64,000 nt of DNA from positions 1,054,001-1,118,000 of the forward strand of contig NZ_JADBEJ010000008.1 of NCBI RefSeq assembly GCF_014873915.1. Direction: 5' to 3'. Positions 24,737 to 35,179 of the stretch are shown piece after piece. The stretch's first letter is position 1, and each line of letters begins with the position of its first letter. Position numbers and translations under genes: made by a program. The DNA comes from Amycolatopsis roodepoortensis. GTDB taxonomy: Bacteria > Actinomycetota > Actinomycetes > Mycobacteriales > Pseudonocardiaceae. The notes under the pieces were generated by a model that saw nothing but the letters and a program-made list of their open reading frames with translations, was not told where the DNA came from and did no database searches.

Positions 24737-25270
24737 CGGCCGTGGGCGTGAGCGAAAGAGGTCGCGCAGGAGGAGGACCTCGGCGCCGTGGTGGATGGCC
24801 TCCCGGTTGATGTGGAGGACGAGGGTCGCGAGCGGGTACTCCGCGTACGGGCCTTCGGCCTCGCCGCAGGGGCGCTGGAGGTCTTCGGCGGTGAGGCCGC
24901 GGACGCCGTCACGCCAGTGCGCGTAGGCGTCGTCGAGTTGCTTCAGTGCTTCTTCGGCGGAGGCCGCGTAGGGGAAGGTCTGGTAGTCGGCGGGCGGACC
25001 GCCGAAGTGCGACGCGTTCCGCATCGCGAAGACGCCGACGATGATGTGGGCGAGGCGCCAGGCGATCGTCGTCACGGGCGGCGGCGATGGCTCCGGATAC
25101 GCCCAGTCGATCGTCGGCTTGCCGCTCTCGTCCCGCCGGATGCTCCAGCAATCCTCGACGGGTTCCCAGAGGTATTCGTCGTCGATGAGGTCGTCCAGCC
25201 GGGGCCGGAGATGCCGCGTCCAGTGCCAGTCGAGCTGTTCGGAGAGTTCCTTGCTCCAGTCGATGTCCAT
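24725..25270 (-). CDS. DinB-family protein (metal-dependent helical bundle)
   Basis: 181 residues from the ATG at 25270 (MDIDWSKELSEQLDWHW). His residues that may bind a metal occur in TIAWRLAHIIVGVF and INREAIHHGAEVLLLRDL, the usual first and third positions of the DinB_2 fold. Members transfer thiols or act on small electrophiles; no substrate can be named. The stop is supplied by the palindromic repeat. The gene is divergent from guaA. Confidence 0.75.
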   Translation of the reverse strand: MDIDWSKELSEQLDWHWTRHLRPRLDDLIDDEYLWEPVEDCWSIRRDESGKPTIDWAYPEPSPPPVTTIAWRLAHIIVGVFAMRNASHFGGPPADYQTFPYAASAEEALKQLDDAYAHWRDGVRGLTAEDLQRPCGEAEGPYAEYPLATLVLHINREAIHHGAEVLLLRDLFRSRPRPDRV

Positions 25271-25395
25271 GTCCGGACGGTAGGACGCCTCGCGGTCATC
25301 CGCTGCCCTGAATCGTGAGGGGGTTGGCGACGAGGTGGCCCGGCCCACCTGGGACGATGGTGGGGAAGCGTACTGCTCTGATCTGGAGGTTTCAG

Positions 25396-26952
<1,557 letters not shown>

Positions 26953-26966
26953 CCGCTCCCGGCTCG

Positions 26967-27164
26967 GACCTGCGTTTAGCGGGCTAATCGCGATCTGCCG
27001 CCTCTGGGCACCCAGGCGACCGGATCGCGTTTAGCCCGCTAAACGCGCTCTGGGTTCTGGGGGCACCCGGCGCGACCCGGATCGCGTTTAGCCCGCTAAA
27101 CGCAGGTCGGCGGCCGGGGCATCTGGAGCGGCCCGGATCGCGATTAGCCCGCTAAACGCAGGTC
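26967..27164. repeat. Cluster of four palindromic repeats after guaA
   Basis: Copies lie at about 26967-26996, 27022-27048, 27079-27108 and 27134-27164. The first is GG-type and the other three CC-type, and the arm ends mix the CGCGATC and GCAGGTC forms. Spacers are 25 to 30 bases and show no obvious similarity. Confidence 0.93.
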
Positions 27165-27185
27165 CGGGCGCAGGTGGGAGCAAGG

Positions 27186-27216
27186 CGAAGGCCCCGGCGA
27201 GGGGCCGGGGCCTTCG
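27186..27216. terminator. Bidirectional terminator between guaA and the PspC operon
   Basis: CGAAGGCCCCGGC (27186-27198) and GCCGGGGCCTTCG (27204-27216) form a 13-bp perfect stem between convergent units. Confidence 0.8.
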
Positions 27217-27244
27217 GAGTGGGGTGGAGCGTGAAGCGGCGCCG

Positions 27245-27478
27245 CTAGCGGCGGCTCTTGCGCAGCGAAGCCGCGAGCAGCATGACGCCGACGAAGATCG
27301 CCCCACCCGCCATGACCCACCGGAAGTCGAACTGCGGGAGCCACGAGGCGCCGTCCGAGAGGACGTACCCCGACACCAGCAGCGTCGCGATCCCGAAGAT
27401 CAGGGTGAAGACGTCCACCCCTCGCTTGGCGGGCTGCGACGACTGGGCCTGCGCGTTGTCGTAGTCGTACTCAGCCAC
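27245..27478 (-). CDS. Small membrane protein of the PspC operon
   Basis: About 77 residues from the GTG at 27478 (VAEYDYDNAQAQ). Two hydrophobic segments (VFTLIFGIATLLVSGYVL and WVMAGGAIFVGVMLLAASL) are separated by a short charged loop, and the end is basic (RKSRR). It overlaps the end of the PspC-domain gene by eight bases, so the pair is coupled. Function unknown; probably a partner of that protein in envelope-stress sensing. Confidence 0.72.
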   Translation of the reverse strand: MAEYDYDNAQAQSSQPAKRGVDVFTLIFGIATLLVSGYVLSDGASWLPQFDFRWVMAGGAIFVGVMLLAASLRKSRR

Positions 27479-28742
27479 GGCGCACCTCCACGTTCCCGAC
27501 ACCGTTCTCGACCTTCACGGTGATCTTCTGTCCATTGGTGCCCGGCGACGTGAAGTCGACGACCTCCTCGCCGACCCCCGAGCGCGACTGGCCTAGGCAG
27601 TCGATGTCGCCAGCGCCCGTCTCGCAGGAGACCTTCACTTCGGCGCCCGCCGGCACGAGCACCGTCGAGTTGCCCGCCCCGTTCGAGACCTTCGTGCTCA
27701 CCGACGCGCCGGCGGGCAGCTTGGTCAGGTCGACGTCGATGTTCCCCGCCGACCGGTGGTACTCCGGGAGCACCTCGGACGCCTGGACGGGCGTCGCCGT
27801 CAGGTCGCCGACGCCGCCCTTCACCGAGAAGTTCTCGAACGGGACCGTGGTCAGCGCCATCCCGACGATCGCGAGCGGCACCGCGAGCCCGATCAGCCCG
27901 CGGCCGCCCCGGACGAACGAACCGGCCACCAGCCCGATACCGATCACACCCAGGGTGAGCCCGACGACGTGTTGCGGAGTGAACCACGCTTCGCCGTCCA
28001 GTCCCAGGACGGTGCCGACCCCGGCGACCAGCACGGCGATCCCGAAGGTCGCGACACCGATCTTCGACTTACGACCGCGGGGCGCGGGCGGCGCGGGAGA
28101 CGGCGGAGGAGTCTGCGGCGGCAGCCCGCCGGATGGCGAAGCATTCGGCAGATCCCAAGCGGACGGGTCCGCCGCGAGCGGGTCCCAGCCGCCCTCGGTC
28201 GCCGTCGAGGTGGAGGCCGCTGACGCCGATGCCATGGAGAACGCGGCCGTCGGATACACCGGTGCGGGCATCGTCGGCCGGTTGAACTGCCCGCGGTTGC
28301 GGTGCAGCAGATACAGCGCGACGGCCATCAGCGCGAACCCGATCAGCCCGGTGCCGTCGGCCATCCAGCCGCCGCTCAGGGTCCAGGTGAGCCCGGGGAA
28401 AAGCAGAAGCAGCAGCAGCACCGCGAACGCCGGCGAGCTCGACGCGCGCCCACGGCCGATCAGGCTCTCGAACGCGGAAACGGGGTCGCCCTCCTGCGGC
28501 AGGAACAGCCAGCCCAGCAGATAGACGAAGACGCCGAAACCGCCGAACACGGTCGCCGCGACCAGCGCGACCCGGACCACGGTCGGGTCGATGCCGTACC
28601 GGTAGCCGATACCCGCGGCGACGCCGGCGAACTTGCGGCCGGCCACCGGACGGACCGGCCTGCTCCGCCAGAAATCCTTGACGGTCTCCTCGAAGCCGGC
28701 CGCGGGGCCGCGCTTCGGAACCTGTGTCTCACTCCCACTCAT
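27471..28742 (-). CDS. PspC-domain membrane protein with C-terminal adhesin-like domain
   Basis: 423 residues. The PspC domain is near the N-terminus (RKFAGVAAGIGYRYGIDPTVVRVALVAATVFGGFGVFVYLLGWLFLP), then more membrane segments, a Pro-rich linker, two further segments and a C-terminal beta-rich region (DLTKLPAGASVSTKVSNGAGNSTVLVPAGAEV) like DUF4097-type domains. It is divergent from a histidine kinase that has its own PspC domain, which suggests that both report on membrane stress. The ATG at 28742 (MSGSETQVPKRG) was chosen. Confidence 0.82.
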   Translation of the reverse strand: MSGSETQVPKRGPAAGFEETVKDFWRSRPVRPVAGRKFAGVAAGIGYRYGIDPTVVRVALVAATVFGGFGVFVYLLGWLFLPQEGDPVSAFESLIGRGRASSSPAFAVLLLLLLFPGLTWTLSGGWMADGTGLIGFALMAVALYLLHRNRGQFNRPTMPAPVYPTAAFSMASASAASTSTATEGGWDPLAADPSAWDLPNASPSGGLPPQTPPPSPAPPAPRGRKSKIGVATFGIAVLVAGVGTVLGLDGEAWFTPQHVVGLTLGVIGIGLVAGSFVRGGRGLIGLAVPLAIVGMALTTVPFENFSVKGGVGDLTATPVQASEVLPEYHRSAGNIDVDLTKLPAGASVSTKVSNGAGNSTVLVPAGAEVKVSCETGAGDIDCLGQSRSGVGEEVVDFTSPGTNGQKITVKVENGVGNVEVRRG

Positions 28743-28858
28743 GCCACAAAGAATGCGCCCCGCCGGGCCCCACCACATCCGGGAACGTCCCTGAGGTTTC
28801 CCCCAGCGGGAAGAGTCAGGGGTTTCCCCGATGGATCGGTACCCCGTGGCATGTGACC

Positions 28859-30208
28859 ATGGAGAACGTGCAGGAATCCGCCCCCAACGACCTCGCCGAG
28901 CAGGTGAAGCCGACGATCATCGAGCGCCCTCCGGTGCCCGTTCCCGGCAGCCTGTCCCCGGCACCGTTCGAGCCGCCCAAGATGTACCGCCGCCGTTCCG
29001 GCCGCGCCATCGCGGGTGTCGCCGGCGGTCTCGCCGATCACCTCGGCGTCAAGGTGCTCTGGGTCCGGACGGCGTTCGCGTTGCTGGCCGCGCTGAACGG
29101 CGTCGGCCTGCTCGCCTACGGCCTGCTCTGGGTGTTCGTCCAGCAGCAATCCGGTGAAGTCGAGCCGGAGAAGTCCGCGCCGAAGGAGAAGCAGCAGGCG
29201 TTCGGCCTGATGGCGCTGGGGGTCGGCCTCGCCGTCGCCAGCGGCACGCTGACCGGCCTGATCAGCGGCTGGGTCGCCATCCCGCTGGCACTGGCGATGA
29301 TCGGCGCGGCCGTCGTCTGGCGTGAGGCCGACGAGTCGCAACGCCGCCGCTGGCGCCTCGGTGCCAAGGGCGGTGTCGCCACGGCGTTCCTCGGCGGCGG
29401 TGGCTGGTCGGCCGCGATCCGCGTGGTCGCCGGCGTCGCGCTGGTGATGACCGGGATCGGCGTCGTCGTGCTGGAGAGCGGCAGCATCGACCAGGTCAAG
29501 TTCGCGCTGGTCGCCGTGATCGCGACGCTGTTCGGGGTGGCCGTGCTGACCGTCCCGTTCTGGCTGCGCCTGGTCCGTGACCTGTCCGACGAGCGCATGG
29601 CCCGCATCCGCACCGACGAACGCGCCGAGATCGCCGCGCACCTGCACGACTCGGTCCTCCAGACCCTCGCGCTGATCCAGAAGCAGGCGGATTCGCCCCG
29701 CGAGGTCGCGAGGCTCGCGCGCGGTCAGGAACGTGAGCTGCGGGGCTGGCTGTACGGGCCGTCGGGGTACGGCAAGAACAAGAAGACCGAGGACGAGGCC
29801 GTCAGCGGCCAGCTGTCCGAAGTGCTCGCTGCCGCGTGCGGCGAGGTCGAGGACGCGTTCGCGATCTCGGTGCAGCAGGTCGTCGTGGGGGAGGCCACGC
29901 TGAACGAGCCGCTGACCGCGTTGGTCCAGGCGGCGCGCGAAGCGATCGTCAACGCCGCCAAGCACGCGGGTGTCGACGAGGTCAGCGTGTACGCCGAGGT
30001 CGAGCCGACCGCGGTGACGGTCTTCGTGCGCGACCGGGGGAAGGGGTTCGACCCCGACGTCGTGCCGAGCGATCGGCACGGGCTCGCCGATTCCATCCGG
30101 GGGCGGATGGAGCGGCACGGCGGGAAGCTCAAGCTTCGTACCGCACCGGGTGAAGGGACCGAGGTCCAGCTGGAGATGCCGGTCAAGGCGGGGAAGGGCG
30201 CGGCGTGA
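28859..30208 (+). CDS. PspC-domain sensor histidine kinase
   Basis: 449 residues. A PspC domain (YRRRSGRAIAGVAGGLADHLGVKVLWVRTAFALLAALNG) is followed by several membrane segments. The HisKA_3 motif is AAHLHDSVLQTLALIQ with the phosphorylated His at about 263, and the ATPase domain has EAIVNAAKHAG and RDRGKGFDPDVV. It probably phosphorylates the LuxR-type regulator encoded just downstream. The ATG at 28859 fits; a GTG at 28853 is an alternative. Confidence 0.9.
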   Translation: MENVQESAPNDLAEQVKPTIIERPPVPVPGSLSPAPFEPPKMYRRRSGRAIAGVAGGLADHLGVKVLWVRTAFALLAALNGVGLLAYGLLWVFVQQQSGEVEPEKSAPKEKQQAFGLMALGVGLAVASGTLTGLISGWVAIPLALAMIGAAVVWREADESQRRRWRLGAKGGVATAFLGGGGWSAAIRVVAGVALVMTGIGVVVLESGSIDQVKFALVAVIATLFGVAVLTVPFWLRLVRDLSDERMARIRTDERAEIAAHLHDSVLQTLALIQKQADSPREVARLARGQERELRGWLYGPSGYGKNKKTEDEAVSGQLSEVLAAACGEVEDAFAISVQQVVVGEATLNEPLTALVQAAREAIVNAAKHAGVDEVSVYAEVEPTAVTVFVRDRGKGFDPDVVPSDRHGLADSIRGRMERHGGKLKLRTAPGEGTEVQLEMPVKAGKGAA

Positions 30209-30248
30209 GGTCGCTATGCTCACGGGACAGGGCGAGCGAGGGAGCATC

Positions 30249-30923
30249 GTGACGGAGAACCAGCAGACGCGGGAGCCGGTCAAGGTCTTCCTCGTCGACG
30301 ACCACGCGCTCTTCCGCGCGGGTGTGCGCACCGAACTGGACTCGATCACCGACGACGTCCGCGTGGTCGGCGAGGCGGGCTCGGTCGCCGAAGCGGTCGC
30401 GGGTATCGCCCGGACCAAACCGCAGGTCGTGCTGCTCGACGTGCACATGCCGGACGGCGGCGGCGCCGAGGTGCTGCGCCGGGTCCGGCCGGAACTGCCG
30501 GACGTCGTGTTCCTCGCGCTGTCGGTCTCCGACGCCGCGGAAGACGTGATCGCCGTGATCCGCGCGGGGGCGCGGGGGTACGTCACGAAGACGATCTCGT
30601 CGAAGGAGCTCGTCCGCGCCGTCGTGCGGGTCTCGGACGGGGACGCGGTGTTCTCGCCGCGGCTGGCCGGGTTCGTGCTCGACGCGTTCGCCGACCGGCC
30701 GGGTTCCGCGCCGATCAGCGACCCGGATCTCGACCTGCTGACCCCGCGCGAGCGCGACGTGCTGCGGCTGCTCGCGCGCGGGTACGCGTACAAGGAGATC
30801 GCGTCGGAGCTGTTCATCTCGGTGAAGACCGTCGAGACCCACGTGTCGAGCGTGCTGCGGAAGACGCAGCTTTCGAACCGGTACGAGCTTTCGCGCTGGG
30901 CTTCCGACCGGCGTCTCGTCTAG
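30249..30923 (+). CDS. NarL/LuxR-family response regulator
   Basis: 224 residues, partner of the PspC kinase. The receiver has the acidic pair VDDHALFRAG, phospho-acceptor Asp64 (VVLLDVHMPDGGG), Ser in LALSVSD and Lys in GYVTKTISSKEL. The DNA-binding domain is LTPRERDVLRLLARGYAYKEIASELFISVKTVETHVSSVLRKTQ. All signalling residues are present, unlike in the BldM homologue earlier in the window. The GTG at 30249 follows GGGAG; an ATG at 30216 is possible. Directly followed by a small membrane protein gene. Confidence 0.92.
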   Translation: MTENQQTREPVKVFLVDDHALFRAGVRTELDSITDDVRVVGEAGSVAEAVAGIARTKPQVVLLDVHMPDGGGAEVLRRVRPELPDVVFLALSVSDAAEDVIAVIRAGARGYVTKTISSKELVRAVVRVSDGDAVFSPRLAGFVLDAFADRPGSAPISDPDLDLLTPRERDVLRLLARGYAYKEIASELFISVKTVETHVSSVLRKTQLSNRYELSRWASDRRLV

Positions 30924-31307
30924 GTGGCGGCTGTTCTCATCGGCCTGGTGGCCGTGTTCTTCCTGGGCATGGGGCTGCTCGGGCTCGTCGCGCCGAAGCG
31001 GCTGATCCGGCCGTTCGGTATTTCGCTGGAGTCGGCGACGGCGCGAACCGAGGTGCGCGCGGTGTACGGCGGCTTCGGTGTGGCTGTCGCGGTGCTGCTC
31101 GGGTTCGCGGCTTTCGACGTCGGCGGGATCCAGCGGGGTGTCGCGATCGCGGTGGCCGTCGCGCTCGCCGGGATGGCCTTCGGGCGGCTGGTCGCGCGGT
31201 TCGCGGAGCGGCCCGAGCGGTTCTATCCGAGCTGGCTCTACTTCTGGGTCGAGCTCGTTCTCGCCACTCTGCTCGTCCTCGCGGTCGCGTCGCCTTTAGC
31301 GGGCTAA
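30924..31307 (+). CDS. DUF4345-like small membrane protein
   Basis: 127 residues starting with a GTG immediately after the response regulator stop. Four hydrophobic segments: AAVLIGLVAVFFLGMGLLGLV, GFGVAVAVLLGFAAF, GVAIAVAVALAGMAFG and FWVELVLATLLVLAV. No catalytic motif. Probably co-transcribed with the two-component system. The C-terminus SPLAG and the TAA stop come from a palindromic repeat. Confidence 0.72.
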   Translation: MAAVLIGLVAVFFLGMGLLGLVAPKRLIRPFGISLESATARTEVRAVYGGFGVAVAVLLGFAAFDVGGIQRGVAIAVAVALAGMAFGRLVARFAERPERFYPSWLYFWVELVLATLLVLAVASPLAG

Positions 31308-31366
31308 ACGCGATCCGGCGAGCCCCCAGGCCCCACCGCATCGCGTTTAGCCCGCTAAACGCAGGT
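31288..31366. repeat. Pair of palindromic repeats between convergent genes
   Basis: Copy one (about 31288-31317, GG-type) contains the stop of the small membrane protein gene. Copy two (31340-31366, CC-type) ends in AGGTC, whose last two bases form part of the TGA stop of the convergent EamA gene. Confidence 0.93.
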
Positions 31367-32307
31367 CACGGCGCGGCGTCCCCGGCGGCGGCCAAAGGGC
31401 GCTCGACCTGCGGAGTGGTAGCAAAGGTCCCTTGCTCCCGCGGGCGCAGCCGGGTCAGCGCGACCCCACCCAGCACGACGACCATCCCGGCGATCACCCG
31501 CAGGTTCAGCGGCTCGGCCAGGAACACCGCTCCCAGCAGCACCGAAACCACCGGCAGCAGGTAGCCGACGATCGACGCCGCGACGGCGCCCTCGCTCGCG
31601 AGGAGCTGATAGTTCAGCGCGAACGCGATCCCGGTCGACCCGATCCCCAGGATCACGACCGCGACGACCGCGCCGGTGCTCAGGTGCACCGGTTCGAAAC
31701 CGCCCATCGGCATCGCGAGCAGCAGGAACCCGGTCGCCAGCAGCATCTGGCCGCCGGCCAGTGACATCGGCGAGTCGCCGGTGCCGGTGAGGTACTTGCC
31801 CTCGTAGACGAAGGCGAAACCGTAGCTCGCGGCCGCCGCGAGGCACGCCAGCGCGCCCCAGCTCAGCAGGCCGGAGGCCTCCCACGGCGCGAAGATCAGC
31901 AGGATCCCGACGAGCCCGACGACGAGCCCGGTGACCCGCACCGCGGTCATCTTCGTCCGCGAGCCCATCATCGGAGCGGCCAGCAGCACCCACAACGGCG
32001 TGGTCGAGTTCAGCACCCCGGTGATCCCGGAGTCGACGGTCAGCTCACCCCACGCGAACAGCAGGAACGGCAGCGCGTTGTGGAAGAACGCCGCGACGGC
32101 CAGATGTCCCCAGATCCGCCGCCCCGACGGCAACCGGTCCCGGCCGAGGTAGCAGAGCCCGATCAGCACCGCCGCGCCGAGCGCCACCCGCGCCAGCACC
32201 AGCTGCACCGGCGTGAACGCGTCGAGCCCCAGTTTGATCCAGAAGAAACTCGATCCCCACATGAGCGCCAGCGCGCCGATCCGCAGCAGGGTCTTCGTCT
32301 CGCCCAC
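31366..32307 (-). CDS. EamA-family transporter (drug/metabolite exporter)
   Basis: 313 residues with ten hydrophobic segments in two EamA repeats (LALMWGSSFFWIKLGLDAFTPVQLVLARVALGA and VYEGKYLTGTGDSPMSLAGGQMLLATGFLL). Such proteins export small metabolites or amino acids; the substrate is unknown. It is divergent from a LysR gene that probably controls it. The last 25 residues (REQGTFATTPQVERP...) are encoded partly by a 25-base repeat also found at 40118-40142, and the stop touches a palindromic repeat. Confidence 0.88.
   Translation of the reverse strand: MGETKTLLRIGALALMWGSSFFWIKLGLDAFTPVQLVLARVALGAAVLIGLCYLGRDRLPSGRRIWGHLAVAAFFHNALPFLLFAWGELTVDSGITGVLNSTTPLWVLLAAPMMGSRTKMTAVRVTGLVVGLVGILLIFAPWEASGLLSWGALACLAAAASYGFAFVYEGKYLTGTGDSPMSLAGGQMLLATGFLLLAMPMGGFEPVHLSTGAVVAVVILGIGSTGIAFALNYQLLASEGAVAASIVGYLLPVVSVLLGAVFLAEPLNLRVIAGMVVVLGGVALTRLRPREQGTFATTPQVERPLAAAGDAAP
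31415..31439. repeat. Second repeat family, copy 1 (in the EamA 3' coding end)
   Basis: A 25-base sequence whose complement contains AGCAAGGGACCTTTGCT, an imperfect palindrome. It is identical to 40118-40142 in the opposite orientation and is read in frame as EQGTFATT near the EamA C-terminus. Confidence 0.9.
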
Positions 32308-32407
32308 CAGTCCTCCTTAAGTGCCCGGCCCAGCTTCGCCGCGCCGACGCGTAAGGACAAGCGAAAATAACTGCAGGAAGCCTTAAGAAGAACTGTAAGA
32401 TCGGGGC

Positions 32408-33340
32408 ATGCTGGACGTCCGCCGCATGCAGGTCCTCCGAGCCGTGATCAGCAGTGGTTCGATCACCGCCGCCGCCCGGAATCTCGGCTACACACCTTCC
32501 GCGATCAGCCAGCAATTGTCCACCCTGGAAAGGGAAGCGGGCGTCGAACTGCTCGAGCGCGTCGGCCGCGGCGTGCGGCCGACGCCCGCCGGTTCGCTGC
32601 TGTCCGAACACGCAGAAACGCTGAGCACCCAGCTCGCGAAGGCCGAAGCCGCGCTCACCGAACTCAAGGAAGGCCGCACGGGCAGGCTCGCGATCCGCTA
32701 CTTCGCCACGGCCGGCGCCTCGTTGGTGCCCTTGGCCGTCGCCGCCCTGCGCCGGGAGTTCCCCGGTGTCCGCCTCGACCTGAAACTGGTCGAGCCCGAC
32801 GATTCGATGCCCGAGATCGAGTCGGGCAAGGCCGACGTCGCGATGATCGTGCTTCCCAGCAGTACTCCCCGGATCAAGGGGGTCGAGTACGTCCACCTCC
32901 TCGACGACCCGTACCGCGCGATCCTGCCGAAGAACCACCGGCTCGCCCGCAAACGCGTCCTCGATCTCGGCGAACTCGCGGAAGATCCGTGGGTCGGCGT
33001 GGACGGCCTTCCCGGCGCCTGCCGCGACATCCTGCTCGACGCCTGCGGCGCGGCCGGATTCGCCCCGAACCACGTCGTCGAATCCGAGGATTACCAGACG
33101 GCGCAAGGGTTCGTGGCCGCCGGTCTCGGTGTCGCGCTGATCCCGGAGCTCGGTCTCGGCGCCCCGCACCCCGGCGTCGCCATCCGCAAGGTCCGCCGCC
33201 CGGATCCGGTGCGGTCCATCCACGCCGCCGTGGCCGCGCACGCCAGGGAACACCCCGCCGTGCGCCGGTTCCTCGGCGCGATCCGCGAAGGGGCCGGACA
33301 GGTAAGCGGGACTGGCCGAGTGGGCACGAAAACCGGCTGA
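32408..33340 (+). CDS. LysR-family transcriptional regulator
   Basis: 310 residues. The N-terminal helix-turn-helix is MQVLRAVISSGSITAAARNLGYTPSAISQQLSTLEREAGVELLER; the rest is the periplasmic-binding-like effector domain (GRLAIRYFATAGASLVPLAVAAL onwards). The 100-base AT-richer gap between it and the divergent EamA gene, with CTTAAG-type sequences on both sides, is the likely binding region. It probably regulates the exporter and itself in response to a small ligand. Confidence 0.9.
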   Translation: MLDVRRMQVLRAVISSGSITAAARNLGYTPSAISQQLSTLEREAGVELLERVGRGVRPTPAGSLLSEHAETLSTQLAKAEAALTELKEGRTGRLAIRYFATAGASLVPLAVAALRREFPGVRLDLKLVEPDDSMPEIESGKADVAMIVLPSSTPRIKGVEYVHLLDDPYRAILPKNHRLARKRVLDLGELAEDPWVGVDGLPGACRDILLDACGAAGFAPNHVVESEDYQTAQGFVAAGLGVALIPELGLGAPHPGVAIRKVRRPDPVRSIHAAVAAHAREHPAVRRFLGAIREGAGQVSGTGRVGTKTG

Positions 33341-33402
33341 GCTTGATCAGCCGCGCCGGCGGTCGACAACCTGGCAGGGAACCCGCCAGCGAAAGGACCC
33401 CG

Positions 33403-34071
33403 GTGCGTCCCCTGATCGTCCTGCACGGCTCTTGGCACCAACCCGCCCATTTCGACGACGTCGCCGGACGCCTGCGCCGGGAAGGCGCCGACGTCACCGT
33501 CCCCGACCTCGGCGGGCGTCCGATCGCCGAAACCACCCGGACCGTCCAGGAACTCGTCGACCGGGCGGCCGAACCACCGGTGGTGCTCGCGCACTCCTTC
33601 GGCGGGCTCACCGCCGGCGGGCTTCAGGGGATTTCGCACCTCGTCTATCTGGCCGCGATCGTCAGCGAGCCGGGGGAAACCGCTCAGTACTGGATCGAGC
33701 GGATCAAGGAGGAAACCGGTCGCGAACCCGCCCAGGTGCCCTTGACCTTCGACGACAAGGGCCTGACCCATCTCGACCTGGCCGCCGTCCGCGAGGCCAT
33801 GTACGCCGACTGCACGGACGCCGTCGCCGAGCGGGCGACGGCGTTGCTGCGCCCGGAACCCGTCACGATCTTCGACGAGTCGCCGGAGGGTTCGGCGTGG
33901 AAGGACACCCCGAGCACGTACATCGCCTGCACCGAAGACCGGACCCTCGCCCCCGAACTCGTGGCTCACTGCGCCGCGCGCTGCGACACGACGGTGACCT
34001 GGCGGGCGAGCCACAGCCCGTATCTCAGCCGTCCGGTCGAGCTGGCGACTCTGGTCCTCGAGCGGCTCTAG
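33403..34071 (+). CDS. Alpha/beta hydrolase
   Basis: 222 residues starting at a GTG (VRPLIVLHGSWHQPAHFDDV) preceded by GAAAGGA. The nucleophile elbow is VLAHSFGGLTAGG and the catalytic His lies in RASHSPYLSRPVEL, close to the pattern of small plant esterase-like hydrolases. The acid residue is likely in CTEDRTLAPEL. The substrate is unknown. It lies 62 bases after the LysR gene and converges on the pseudokinase gene. Confidence 0.83.
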   Translation: MRPLIVLHGSWHQPAHFDDVAGRLRREGADVTVPDLGGRPIAETTRTVQELVDRAAEPPVVLAHSFGGLTAGGLQGISHLVYLAAIVSEPGETAQYWIERIKEETGREPAQVPLTFDDKGLTHLDLAAVREAMYADCTDAVAERATALLRPEPVTIFDESPEGSAWKDTPSTYIACTEDRTLAPELVAHCAARCDTTVTWRASHSPYLSRPVELATLVLERL

Positions 34072-34122
34072 CCCGGACCCCGCCCCGCCACCACCCTCAA
34101 CGGACAGGCGGAGCCTGGCTGG

Positions 34123-35166
34123 TCAGATCAGGAACAGTTCCGCGAACAGCACACCGATGAGGATCGCCGCCACCACGGCACCGGCCGTGATCAGCCACTT
34201 CCGGGTGTCGGGCGACTTCGCGGCCACCGGCGCGGCGGGCGCGTACTGCTGGGTCGGCGGCGCGTATTGCGGCTGCGGCGGCTGATACTGCTGCGGCTGG
34301 TGCTGCGGGAACTGCTGCATCGGCTGCTGCGGTGCCTGCTGGACGGGCATCGGCATCGAGGCCGGAACCGTCGGCATGGCGGGCGCGGTCGGCGGGATGA
34401 ACGCCGTTTGCCGCCCCTCCGTGATCGCGTTCAGCGAGCGCACCGTGTCGGCCATCGTCGGCCGCGCGTCCGGCTCCGCCCGCAACATCTTGCGCAGCGC
34501 GCCCGCCAGCGGTCCGGCGGTCTGCGGCGGCCGTTCCGAGGATTCGCCGTCTTCACCGAACGGCGGCACCCCCTCGACGGCCGTGTACAGCGTCGCGCCC
34601 AGCGAGAACACGTCGGACGCCGAAGTCGCCGGTTCGCCGCGCGCCACCTCGGGCGCCCGGTACGCGGGGCTCGGGCCACCACCGGTGATGCCGATGTCGG
34701 TGAGCTTCACGCCGCCGTCGTCGGCCAGCAGGACCGTGCCCGGCTCGACGGTCCGGTGCACCACCCCGGCCTCGTGCATCGCGGCCAGCGCGCGGCCGAG
34801 GACGATGCCCAGCCCGGCGGCCTGTTCCGCGGTCAGCCTGCCGTGCTCGGCGAGGAAGGTCGCCATCCCACGGGACGGGATGTACTCCATCACCAGCCAC
34901 ACGTCCGGCCCGTCGGGCAGCACGTCGTACACCTTGATGGCGGTGGCGTGCTCGAACTTGGCCGCGTCCTTGCCTTCTTGGACGACGACGGCCTTGGCCT
35001 GCTCCGCCCGGTCCGGCGGCAGGCCGACCGGCAGGTACATGCGCTTCATCGCGACGGTGCGGAGCAGGCGTGTGTCGAACGCCAGCCACACGATGCCCGC
35101 CCGGCCGCGCCCGATGGGCTGGTCCAGGCGGTACCGGCCGCCGACGATGGAACCTTCAGAACTCAA
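34123..35166 (-). CDS. Membrane-anchored Ser/Thr pseudokinase
   Basis: 347 residues with a kinase fold: glycine loop IGRGRAGIVWLAF, Lys in VAMKRM, and the APE motif in YRAPEVARG. The catalytic loop reads VVHRTVEPGTVLL where active kinases have HRDxKPxN, so the catalytic Asp, the Lys and the Asn are all replaced; DFG is DIG and the activation segment is very short. A Gln/Pro-rich linker leads to a C-terminal membrane segment (LITAGAVVAAILIGVLFAELFLI). It starts 13 bases past the stop of the active kinase gene on the same strand, so the two are probably co-expressed and may form a complex. Confidence 0.85.
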   Translation of the reverse strand: MSSEGSIVGGRYRLDQPIGRGRAGIVWLAFDTRLLRTVAMKRMYLPVGLPPDRAEQAKAVVVQEGKDAAKFEHATAIKVYDVLPDGPDVWLVMEYIPSRGMATFLAEHGRLTAEQAAGLGIVLGRALAAMHEAGVVHRTVEPGTVLLADDGGVKLTDIGITGGGPSPAYRAPEVARGEPATSASDVFSLGATLYTAVEGVPPFGEDGESSERPPQTAGPLAGALRKMLRAEPDARPTMADTVRSLNAITEGRQTAFIPPTAPAMPTVPASMPMPVQQAPQQPMQQFPQHQPQQYQPPQPQYAPPTQQYAPAAPVAAKSPDTRKWLITAGAVVAAILIGVLFAELFLI

Positions 35167-35179
35167 TTGCAGCCTCGGA

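Noticed and set aside
32989..34071. Longer hydrolase start at 32989
   Set aside because: The upstream part is a shadow of the LysR gene; the GTG at 33403 has a ribosome site and starts the fold.
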